From Hymenopus coronatus (Eukaryota; Arthropoda; Insecta; Mantodea; Hymenopodidae), in assembly GCA_030762935.1 (NCBI GenBank), contig CM060880.1, positions 15,865,001-15,929,000 on the forward strand: DNA of 64,000 bases. Reading direction: 5' to 3'. Within the stretch, counting starts at the first letter, position 1; every line of letters starts with the position of its first letter. The position numbers and the translations under genes were made by a program. Below the pieces are notes generated by a model. That model did not search any database. It was not told where the DNA came from and was given only the letters and a program-made list of their open reading frames with translations. Positions 35,317-48,100 of this stretch are shown one piece after another.

Positions 35317-35975
35317 TTTCTCTACATGTACCATGTGCATAGTGTATAGAGAAGGCATTGCATTCCACCTAAAAACGTTATACCAAGATTTCACCGGAAA
35401 TAGTTTAGGGTCCCCTGTAACCCCCCCCAAAAAAAAAAAATTTTTAGAAAAAGGTCCTTGTCTGTCTGTCTTAATCATTTTGATTAAAATACTATATATT
35501 AAAGATATTAACACGACAAATAAAATGGATGTATTGAATTTTCTGGGAATAGCCTCTGAAGACCTTTATTTTGCATAACTAGTAAACCATAAGGGATAGA
35601 CAAAATTTACTACACAAAATATTTAGAACTATTAAAACACAATTTATGTCATAAGCATTTTTTTCGTGGAATTAACCATTTTTGATATATAACTTCTTGT
35701 TGGTTTCAGTTTTAAAATACTTCAACTTTTCACATGTGGGAATTTGTCAACTCCTAGCAATGCAAAGCAACATATTTCATCCACATGGCAACCAGCTTTC
35801 AAAATATTTTACTATCGTTTTAGCCTAGTGCATTCCCTTATTTCCCTTCTTCGTACAAGAAAGTATTTCTGCTAATCTTTATCTTGATTAGCATGAAGTA
35901 GACAGAAGAATAAGCTTTTTAACAATAATTTGTTACAGAGATTTAGAGAAAGTCATGTAAATGGAACACAGAACT
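35317..35975 (+). repeat. Family A copy with central deletion
   Basis: It starts TTTACTTTCTCTACATGTAC and includes the hairpin half GTGTATAGAGAAGGCATTGC. It lacks the ACTACCCTTTACATGG part and ends near GTCATGTAAATGGAACACAG. It ends about 120 bp before the first exon of the next gene. Confidence 0.8.
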
Positions 35976-36097
35976 TTAGTTTCATTAGGCCACACTGTCG
36001 ATGGCTTACCACTATATATGCATGATGTAAATCTTATAGAACTTGGGCCAAAGTGAAACGAACAGAGAAAGAAATGTAACATGATTTATCTGTACAG

Positions 36098-36174
36098 AAA
36101 CTGTGCAATATACTGCTTGAAGGTATAGCTCTTGTGGCCGAAACAGACTGGCATGGTTTTTTTGTAAACATAAG
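36098..36174 (+). CDS. Membrane death-domain-like gene, exon i
   Basis: The acceptor ATTTATCTGTACAG and donor GTAAGA bound an open frame that contains GIALVAETDWHGFFVNIR. Phase 0 in, phase 2 out. An in-frame stop just upstream of the acceptor shows this is not the first exon unless the start lies elsewhere. Confidence 0.55.
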
Positions 36175-39100
36175 GTAAGAAAATGATTACTGGGAGGCAG
36201 ATGGTGTAGTTCACAACATTAACAGTATTGTAGTTTCATTGGGAGAGGACAATAGCGATTCTTCTTCCTCCTGCAGAGAAAATGAAAAGCTGACTACTCC
36301 ACTTGTTTATGGTGAGCATATTTTTATAAGCTAAACATATTGCAAGAAGTGAATAAATGAATAACAATTAAGGACACTTGGTAGTGTCAGAGTAGCAATT
36401 TCCATGTAGAATATTAATGCAATATATGTTAGTGTTTCTTGAAAGCTATGCAATCTATCATAATGAAACTTTTAGCACTTATATATTGGCCTCTTCTGAT
36501 TCAGAAACATAATCAAATCATAAATAAAGCTAATAATTTTTGTTCTATTGATATTCCAATTAACACAAAATTTTCACGCATATCTACTTTAGGTACACTT
36601 TTCTCCTAAACCGTTAAAGTACATTTCAAACTTTGTAATCACTTTACAAACATGCTATTCAACATAGCTAGTGAATCATTAAGACATTTTAATCAGTAAT
36701 AGCAATTTAAAAAGTAAATAATGTGCTCTTAATTTTTTTTTTTAATTTTCATATATGAAAATATTTTGAGGAATTTCATGAAAATGTAACGTATAAAGCT
36801 TTTACCGATTTTAGAGCAGTATATTCTGCATATGCACTAAAAATTAAAATCTCTATTATAGTTTTCTAGAAAAGTGTACCTAAAGAAGAAAATGTGTTTA
36901 TGGGAATATCAATAGAGCAAAAATTATAAACTTTATTTATGATTTGATAATGGTTTCTGAATCAGAAGAGGCTGATATATAAGTGCTAAAAGTTTCATTA
37001 TGATAAATTGCATAGCTTTCAAGAAACACTAATATATATTGCATTGAAATTCTACATGGAAATTGCTACTCTGACACTACCAAGTGTCCTTAAGTTTTGT
37101 TATTTTGAGTGACTTCTTTGCTTTAATCTAGCATGAATACCCAGTCCAAGATTGTTACTAGTGTCATTATTGCAACCAGAAGCACATGTGCAGCTTCAGG
37201 TATCGCCATGTACCTAGAATTGTTTACTCCCATTGTATTTTAGGGGCAATGAACTGATGGACATACAGTCCATGTCATCAATGTAACAATAATTTGCAAC
37301 AAAACTTCATTTGTCAGTATGAATAAACTCAAATAAAGGACTAGTTTGTTCATAAAGATAATTGAAGTTTTACTGCAAATTATTGTTATATTAATATTTG
37401 TGTTGCTTCAAATTGTGTTATTTTACTGCGTTCAGGTTTTACATTTAAATAAAAATCTGATGTGTTCCATTCACAGGACTTTCTGTACATTTCTGCAACA
37501 AATTATTGTTAAAAAGCTTAGCTTCTATTTACTTCATGCTAATCGAGAAAAAAAAATAGCAGAAATGGTCTTATTACTTGCTTCTTTGTACGTAGAAGCA
37601 AAATGGAGTACCATAAGTTAAAGTGATAGTAAAATGCTGGTTGCTATGTGACTGAGGTTCCTTTGTTTGTATGGAAAGGAGTTGACAAATTCATGTATTA
37701 GAAAAGTACAAGATTTTCAAAGCTGAAACAAAAAACAGGAATATCTAAAAAAGGATCAACTCCACGAGAAAAAGGTATATGACATAAATTGTGTGTTTTT
37801 GCGTGGTAAATTTTTGTCCATGTCTTACGGTTTAGCAATTATGCAAAATTCCGAAAATTTATCCAGAATAAAGTAGTCTTCAGAGGCTATTCCCAGAAAA
37901 TTCAAGATATATATATTATTTGTCAGTTATTATTTCCTTTCTACTTACTAGGAAGCAAGTAATAAGACTATTTCTGCTATTTTTTTCTCGGTTAAAATAA
38001 AGTAAATAGAAACATAAGCTTTATAATGCAGAGATGTAGATGTAGAGAAAGTCATGTGAATGGAACACATCAGAGTTTTTAATATGGGTACTACTTTAGA
38101 TACTTTTAAGAGTTTCCGGAAAAAACTATTTGACAAACAATTATTAATACAAAAAGTTAAAGGAGTTAAAATAGTCCATCTAACATCTTTTACCAAATCA
38201 GCACTAATGTCATAAATGTCCTTGCGCTTATGGTTCTCAGGCTTTGGACAAGCTGTAGAACATCAGAATTGGTAACCATTCTCCATTGAAACAAATTACC
38301 AAGTAAATTACAATTTTCCAGATACCTACATCATAGACTGTTGGGTAGAATTACCAATTCTACTTTTTAGTTCCTTAACAGCATTGGTAAAATAAGCATT
38401 AAAAGGAATAGGATGAAGAGCCTTATGGTTCGCAATGTTAGAAGCATAGTTTTGCTTGTTAATGATTTTCTGTGCCGCTTTATATTTGTTATTAGAATTC
38501 TTAATATAATTTTCATTGAACTTGAGCTTAGACGTACAGTTGATTTGTAATTTTTCAGAGTAGTGGTATATAAATAGCTTGTTTCAGTGCAATTAATTAA
38601 AAAACGTTCAGCCACTGCATATAAATGTGTAAGTGGGAAAGATAAGCTTTAACGATTTCAGGTCATTTGTATGCCACTTAATTTCACCTTTATTAATATT
38701 CTTCTGCCTATTAACTTTATATATCCTGTTTGGAAAACACTATTAAAACCATCCAATATCTAATATGTACAGTTTTACAGAAACTTAAAACAAATTTTAT
38801 ACAAGGGTTGGTATAACTTTAAGAAAATACTGTATATTAAAGATAATTACATGGCAAATGAATTTCCTGGGAATAGCTTCTAAAGAGGTGTTCATTCTGG
38901 ATGAATTTTGCTTATATTTCTATAACTGATAAACCATAAGAAATAGTCAAAAACTCATTACACAAAAATGTAGATCTTGTTAAAACGTATAATTTATGTC
39001 ATATACATTTTTGTTACATATAGAGTAGATCTATTTTGAGATAGTTCTTGTTAGTGGTTCCAATTTTAAATGACCTACATAACTTTTCTCAAACAGGATC

Positions 39101-42100
39101 ACCTTTCTTTTCATCTATCTTTTGTTTTACAGGTAATGCAAAGTGAAACAAACTTCAATTGTTCACCTATCGACCAGCTTTTAAAAGATTTTATGATCAC
39201 TTCAGCCTAGTGTATTCCCTTATTTCCCTTCTATTTAAAAGGAAGCAAGTAATAAGACCATTTCTGCTAATGTTTATCTCAATTAGCATGATGTAGATAA
39301 AAGAATAGTCTTTTATAAGGAAAGTTTATTTGTGGAATAGCTAGAGAAAATTGTGAATAGAACACATCAGATTTTTTTTAATACTTTATTAGTCAGCCAT
39401 CTTCTGTTATAATGTTATTACAAAGAATGTGGAATTTAAAGTTCAGCAAAGAGCAAATTTTTCAAAGATTTGACTATCAGTTCAGCCTGTACCTGTAATT
39501 AAATGTATACTTGTAATGATTTCTTCAAATGTTTATCTTGATCAACACAAAACACCTAGATATAAAAATAAGCTTTCATAACAATACTTTATAATAGGGC
39601 CATATTGAGGAGGGGTTTCTAGGATTCAAATGTCCCCCTCAAAATGTCTGAATACATTTTATTTCAGTTCATATGAAACCAAAAGGAGAAAATTTTGTTA
39701 GATAACAGCAGGTCTACAGCTAGTAGCACATTTAAAGGAAAAGGCACATGGTAATTGTGTAGAGTAGTGTTAAGTTTAGATCTAGTTACAGAAACCTTTC
39801 AGACCTGGTTTATAGAAAAATATAAACAATAATATGTAGAGAAAATGATGTGACTGTAGGGAGGCTTTGTGTTATTAAAATTGTTTTTGTAAACAGAAAA
39901 CTCTTTTTTGTCTCCTGTTTTTTGTTTGTTTCATAGCTCATGACCAACATGTATTGACATTTTCTTGCAGACAGTTGACTAACCCTGGCCTCCTATGTAC
40001 AACAAAACATGTACTAGTGGAAAGGAAAATAACCTAGATTATGAATAATTTGCCAAGTTGTTACATTACAGCAAGAGTTAAAAAAGTTTTGTGATTGTTT
40101 AGAAGTTGAATTTGTAGAAATGTAAGCATTTCTAGTGTAAAGCTAAGTGCTATATTTCCAGATTACATTCTCTTCTATGTTTTTAAAATGTTTCATTTTC
40201 CTATTATTGGATATTTGTGCTTTTCTTTCTGTTACAGGAATTTTTGCAGAAACAAAGTGGTTCATTTTAATATTCTGCTTCAAGACTGAACAAAGGAGTA
40301 ATGAGCAGCCAAACTGTTGCTGTTTTATTGGTACCTCATGATCATGTTAAAACTTTTTAAATTCTCACTCCTAAACTATCTTTCAATTATAATGATTACA
40401 ACAAACTTTTGACATTCTTAATTACAATATCAGGCATGCAGCTCATTTAAAAGCCAGCAAAAAGCTTAAAAGTATTCAAAGCAAAGAAAAAATTGTGTTG
40501 CACTCATGTGACATTGTCTTTTTGCATGTTTACTCATAGTAAGGTTGTTAACTGTTTGCTATTTAGTGGGATATCCAGTGTTTCAAAATTTATTTTGAGC
40601 AAATCCTGGCCCTGTATTTTGCAGTATTTATCCTGTATTTAATAATAATAATATAATAAACAATAATAATTTATTTATTTCTTCCATTTTATCAATACAA
40701 TAATTTTGGACCTTATACAGAATCACAATATACAGCTCATCCAAATTATGTAAGCATCTATTTAATAGATATACCTTCAATTTTACGTTAAATTGCCATT
40801 TTGACACCTCAACAACTGCATCTGATATGTTCCATTCGTATGACTTTCTCTAGCTGTTCTGTAAACAAACCTTTTATCCAAAAGATTAATCTTTTATCTA
40901 CATCATGCTAATCAAGATAAATATAAGCAGAATTAGTCTTAATACTTGCTTCCTTGTAACTAGAAGGGAAATAAGAAAATGCACATGCTAAAGCTATAGT
41001 CACATACTTTAAAAGCTGTGAAACAATTGAAATTCCATATGAAATTGCTTGCCAGGAGTAAACAAATGAGAAACGATAAGAAAGATGTCTTCCGGTTTTA
41101 GAAAAGTTTAAGTGGCTTAAAATTGAAACCAATAATCTGGAATATCTCGAAAATGGTTAACTCTACAAAAAAAATGTATAGTGTAACACTATTGTGTATT
41201 TTAATGAGATCTACATTTTTTGTTCAGCATGTTTTTGTCTATAACTCAGTTTTCATTTTTGAGCTATGTGCACGCACTCACAGACGCACACACATACACA
41301 CATGTACCTAAAGATGTAGTCAGGGGGTGTCAAAACATATATTTCTGGTGTAATCTTGGTATTGAATTTTTGGATGTCAATATAACACCTTCTCTATACA
41401 TTATGTGCATAGTAGGTGTAAAGAAGGTAATTAAAAATTGTCCAAATGCTTCTGTAAACACATTCTAATTACCCTATTAGTATGAACAATTGCAGGTTAT
41501 AATTGCACTGTTAGCTGGTACCAGGGTGATCATATGTACCCTGGATCTTAACACTGCCCAACTGGAGTATGTAGCAGATCATCTTAAATTAGAAGACTGC
41601 AGGAAACTTATAGCTGCTCTACATGACCCTAACTTTGAACTCACAACCAATGTTGATGTTGCAGGTAAGGAAATACATGTTTTGAGACCCCCTGATTCCA
41701 AAAAAAAAATTAGAAATATGTCCATGTGTGTGTGTAGGCAGCCTAGCTCAAAAATGAAAAGCTGATTAAATACCAACATTAATATTAGAATAAAAGTATT
41801 TCTTTAGTGATTATGGAAGGGAAGTAAAGCTGTCGTAGATTTAAGGCACGTAAAAGAACCTCAAGCCTGATAGAGTGGCCTCTGAGTAAAATTAAGTGGT
41901 CTTTTACGTCCAATTTAGAATGGGACGCAGAGAACCACAGCAGTTAAAGAGCATAAATAAATAAAACGCCATTTCATTTCACGTACAAGTAGTCACTTTG
42001 CATAACGTTTCAATTGCTAGCTGCGGGACAAGTGGAGAACTTACTTTATGGATGCTCTGGGTACACAAAACATGCAAAAGGAAAGAGAGGGAGAGAGAGA

Positions 42101-45100
42101 GAGAGAGAGATATTACATTATTATATGTTAATATAATTTCTCTCTCTCTCTTCCTCTCTACTTGGCAAATTATACTAACATATTTGTGATGAATGTAATG
42201 AAAGATCTATAATAAAATAAATTGTGAGATGAATGATGGTTTAAGTACTTTTATCTTATTTAATTTTCATTTAATTTTAGTTTGTACTTTAGTTTTAAGA
42301 TATTTGATGCATCTTCAATTATATTTAATATACACAGTTAATAATGATAATAATAAGAAAAAGCATATGACATAGTAGTTACTCATTAACTAGAACTTTA
42401 TATAAACAAAATTGTTAAGTAGAAGAAAAATAAGAGAGTACACCAAATTAAAGTGATAGTCAAATCTTTTAAAAGCTGGTCGATATGTGAGCGATTGAAT
42501 GCCAGTTTGCTTTGCATTGCCATGAAACAAAAAATAGATGAAACGGAAGTGATTCCATTTGAGAAGTTACATAGTTTAAAATTAAAACCAATAACAAGGA
42601 ATATTTCAGAAATAATCAACTCTACAACAAAAATATATATATGAATGACATAAATTGTCTTTTAACGTCATCTACATTTTTTTTTTTTTGTGTGGTAAGT
42701 TTTTGTCTATTTCTTATGGTTTACCAGAGCAAAATTCAGTAAAATTTATCCCAAATGAACAGGTCTTCAGAAGCTATTCCCTGATAATTCAAGATATACA
42801 TTTTATTTGTGATATAAATTTTTTTAATGTATGGTATTTTGATCAGACATTTTTGAGAAAAACAAAATTTTCAAAACATTTTCCATGTAAAGGGTAGTTT
42901 GGGTGGGGGGACTTCCTTGGAAATCTTTGTGTTGTATCCTTGGAAGATACCAGGTTTGCTACTTATGGTCTTTTAGTTTTTGCATTGTGCTATCCACACA
43001 CACGCACACAGACACACACACATGAGACCTTTTTCTAAAAATGCTTTTTCTGGATTCAGCGGACCTCAATCATATATTTGCAGCAAAATCTCAGTATCAA
43101 ATTTATGGGTGGAATATAATACCTTCTCTATACACTAGTACTTGCAGAGAAAGTAATAACTGGCTCCATCTATTTTTGAAATGGATAACTTCTGATTTTG
43201 TGGTCATTAGGCATATTAAGAATTACTATTCTGTATTAAAACCACTAGACTAACTATACTCTCAGTACATATCAGGAAGTGCTCTGGATATCATCCAGAC
43301 TCGTTGGCTATGTTTTGAATGGGAAGAGAGAACACCTGAGGTGTTTCTTGTTGTGATTTTCCCTTTATATATTGTTCGGCAATTAACTATGACTTTTATA
43401 CCACATCAGTCTGACATGTTACTCCTGCCTGATAAGATGGGCTAAAATACATTGCAAACAGAATCAATTTTTATCATAAGGAGCTCATTTCATGTTGTAA
43501 AATTCTAATTTGCTCCATTCACATGACTAATATTGTTAAAAACTTATTCTACTATCTACTTCATCGAGATAAACAAGAACAGAAATCAACTTGGGCAGCA
43601 ATAATATTAAAAAGATTTGTTTCTGTGATGTGTAAGCATTTTTTGAAAAAAACTTACCATTTAGTTAAATCAGAAAATATGTGAGACTTTTGAAGTGCAC
43701 TGTATATTTATTGACTACACCACATCCACAATATGTTGAGTTACAGAATGGAGAGTTCCACAGGATGTGTCATGCCTCAAGTTATTGGTTCACTGGAACT
43801 CGGAGCCAGGCGAGGGCAGGGGTGAGACCCATTTGATACTGACTCAAAGGCTCAAGCAACTGGGACACAGTGAACTGGCAGACTGGCTGTCAAAATCTGC
43901 ATTCCATCAACTAGGACTTGACTCTCAGCGAGCCATTATTGACAATCCTTTCAAACAACTCTTAAATGAAACAAGTGTGAAGTATGAAGCTTTCATTTCC
44001 ATTTACTGTAGAGCAATCTAAACAGAGTCTTTTAATAACTCTTGGACAAACATGTCCAAAAATGCTTTGTTTTTGAGCTACTTTTGAAAGAACATTTTTA
44101 CATTTTTCAATCATACACTATCTCATTGAAATCATCAGCTCATGGAAACTCCCTAAAACCATGTATGAACATGTTTAATTATGATTTATTTGTTGATTTC
44201 ATTTATTTAATTGCTACAGTCATGATGGCCAGTATGGCACAATAGATGTCCTGCTATGATGACATTAGGGGCCTCTAACTGTATTAATTGGTGTTTCACT
44301 TTTTGAACTTGAGGTTAAATTGAAACTGAGCTTTATTTATTTTATTTTGCTATAGTTCTCCATGTATCAGTCTATATTGAGCGTGAAAGATTGCTTAATT
44401 TTGCTCAGAGGCCTCTTGATCAGGCTTGAGGTTCTTTTACTTGCCATAAATCTATGACACAGGACCAGTGGCTTTACTTTCCTTCCAAAGGAAGCCTTTC
44501 TAAGAATTTTTAAGCCCTTAAAAATCCATCGCCCTCCACTGGGTTTGAACCCAAGACCTTAGGAACTTGAGAAGCTTTAGGTTAGCTTACTATAGTTTTT
44601 CACATGTACACTCAGTCACATCCATACTTCCAGACTCTATGGAGAGTAAGTAGAAGGCAAATAAGGCTAAAGCAGTAGTAAAAACTTTTAAAAGCTGGTT
44701 GCTAAGTGAAGCAATTGAGGTTTGGTTCATCTTGCATGATCCTATTTGAGAAAAGTTAAGGTAGTTTAAAATTGAAATCAATAACAAGGTATAGGTAGAA
44801 AATGGTCAACTCTACAAGAAGCAGATATATGACATAAATTATGTGTTTTAACAAAATCTACATTTTTTGTGTAGTAAGTTTTTGTCTATCTCTAATGGTT
44901 TAACTGATATGAAAAATTCTGCAAAACTCATCCAGAATAAAGAGGTCTTCAGAGGCTATTTCCAGAAAATCTAAAATATACATCTTGTGTGTGATGCAAA
45001 TATCTTTAATATACAGTATTTACTGAAAAGCATCACAGCCGTTTTTGAGAAAATCAAAATTTTAAAAAAAAATTTCCACGTAAAGGGTAGTTTGTGGTGG

Positions 45101-48100
45101 GGACATTTTCTTGAAAATCTTTGTGTCTCATCCTTGTAAGATACTAAATCTGAATACCAAGTTTGTATTTAACATCCTTTTTTGAGCTATGCTGTCCACA
45201 GACACATAGACCTTTTTCTAAAAATGCTTTTTTTCAGACTCAAGGAACCCCAAAAGTTATACTTCCGGTGAAATCTCGACATCACATTTTTGGGTGGACT
45301 GCAGAATGTAATTAATGACAGTAGATAGAGAAAATCATGATGGTAACACAAGATTCTTTAAAAGAAGTTTCTTATATTTTGCTCCACTTTATTTTATTGT
45401 GTGTGATACAAGCATGCAATGAATGCTTTCATCAAATGTGTTTTGCAGGGTGGAAATAACAGAAGAAACACCTACACAGGGTACAGACGATAACTGGCTG
45501 CCAATTGACACTGTCATGTGTGCCCTTATCTTTGTATTTCTGGCTGTTGCTACATTTATAATATGTTATGTTTGCTGGAGACTGTGTTACAAGAAGTGTC
45601 GTAATATAATACAAAGTAAAACTGCAAGTAAGGAAACATGGTAAGTAAGTTATACATTAAGGACAGGTACACTACCTGGAAAATGGGTGAAACAGATTTA
45701 TAGAGACTATATTTAGTATAGCTTATTGGTAGAAAAAACAAAAACAAACCAAAAAAAAACCAACATAAAAGTGAATTCCTATTTTACCATTCCCAAAACT
45801 GTCATATTTCTCACACCCTTGTTTTTTAACATTGAATAATTCACTATCTCTCTAAATTATACACAATAGAAAGAAAGCAGCTCATTAAATGCCAAAGCTG
45901 TGATTTGAACCATGGATCTTCAGTTTTCCATGCCATTGCTCTAACCAAATGAGTTAACTTGGCAACATGCTGGCACAAGAATAAATTGTGGGTTCAGATA
46001 GCTAAGTTAGTTTGGTACTGCATTCTGAACCCAGGGTTGCAAGTTCAAACCCAGCCCAGACCAATGGTTTTTAAGTGTGCTTAAACGCGATAGCCCCATG
46101 TTAGTAGTTTTAATTTGGCATGTAAAAGAACTCTTGCAGAGTTCTTTGCAGATGACACTTTGGCACAGTGGCAGTGCTGATATAATCCTGGGATTGTTAA
46201 TAAACAAATATCTATATTTATTTCAAGAATAAATTTCCCACATGAATAGAATTTTTCCTTAAACCACGAGTTAGTTATTTCCATTAACTTCTGAGTGGAG
46301 CATAGGGAATCATAAAGATATTTCTGTGATTGGATTTGAATTTCTATTTCAAGAGTTCGCCATTATGTACCATGGTGACAAGGGATCAGCTCGTTGCCCA
46401 CAGATGGCCTATAGGACGAAATCTGGACTTGTGGATGCGAAATAGCAGAATTTTGCCCAGGAACCTTCTTTCAAAGTATGGAATTCTTTTACATGCAAAT
46501 AAACATTACACGGGATCAGCAGCTTTATTTCCCTCCCAAAGGAAGCCATAGTAAGTATTTTTTGTATTCAAAAAAATTCGTGACCATGGGTGAGGTTTGA
46601 ACCTGCAGTCTTGGGTTTCAGGAACTAGCATGGAGGGTGACAGCAAACCACAAGGAGATCTCAAATTGTCCAAAGTCTCTGTTGCAACTGAGTTTCTTCG
46701 CCTTGGCTGCTTGCTTTATAAAACCTTACTTATGCAGTACAAAACTTCTAGAGCTGACGGTAAACCACATAAAAAACTCTTTTCTTGGATCATTGTTGTT
46801 TGTGTTTATCTGCTAAGGTGGCAGACACCTGCAACAATACAGGGAAGCTATATAAGGCTGCTTATACATGTATTCACCTCTCCAACAATTCTGGTAGTTA
46901 GGTAAGCACTCTTTGTGCACATCTGCACCCATCTAAAGACAAGGTAGAAACACAACCACATGTGCATTTGGGCACATAGTCACCATAGTTAATGGGAAGG
47001 TGCTGTTAAACTTCTTTAACTTTTTTTTTTTAAGTTTAACATCCTTTAATGTGATAGGTCAAGTGAGTGGAATGATGCTCAAATGAGCCTGGGGTCCCTA
47101 GATTGCAGTTTTGATGACAGTTTGAATTTATCTTGCAGCATGTTTAAAGTTAGTGCTTACAAGAAACACACCAATCACTCAAAGCAATGATTTCATTAGC
47201 TTTTGTTGGCCTGTGTCTATTTCATGCCCACTCTAAATACAGAATGCAAGATTGACTTTCAAGATTTCAGTTTCCTTCATTTTCAACATAGATTTTAATT
47301 TCATCTTCTATTAGAAGTATCTTTACACTTTTTATGCTATCTTTTGTTATACATTTACAGAATGGCATATAGCTCTTAGCTTTGTATTTGTTATCAAAGT
47401 CTGAATTTCAGAAATATGTAGCTTCACAAAATTAAAATTAATTTCAATTTTGTTTCTTTTTAATGGAATTATTTTCTTTGCATTAAACCCATTTTCACTT
47501 ATATTTTATCAAAATTCCATCAGATGGATCTTGTGACTTATATTGGTTACCATTAACAATAACTGTGATCGGTACTGTATCTATATGCAGGGTCATCAGA
47601 TTAAGCAGCAATGATTTTAAGAGCACCTGGTTTGCATTTGTGTGCTGCTTCCCTTCCAACACTTTTTTCCCATGCACACCATCTTATGCAACAAAGCAAA
47701 TAGGACGTTTTTTTTTTGTTTTTTTATGAACACTCTTTAACTACTGTGGTTCTCAGCGTCCCATTCTAAATTGGGCATTAAAGACTGCTTAATTTTGCTC
47801 AGAGGCCTCTCTATCAGGCTTGAGGTTTTTTTACGTGCAGTAAATCTACGACACGGGACCCACAGCTTTACTTTCCTTCCGAAGGAAGCCATGCTAAGGA
47901 TTTTTACACCCAAAAAAATCCATCGTCCTCCGCCGGGTTTGAACCCCCGACCATGGGTATATGAAGTCAGCATGGTAACCGTTACATCACGGAGGGTGAC
48001 ACAAATAGGAGGAACAGACAAGGTCATCTAGAACCATTATTATTTCATAAATTACAATATTGAATGCCCCCTAGAAGATGTTGAAAATTGTTTCCCTCTG

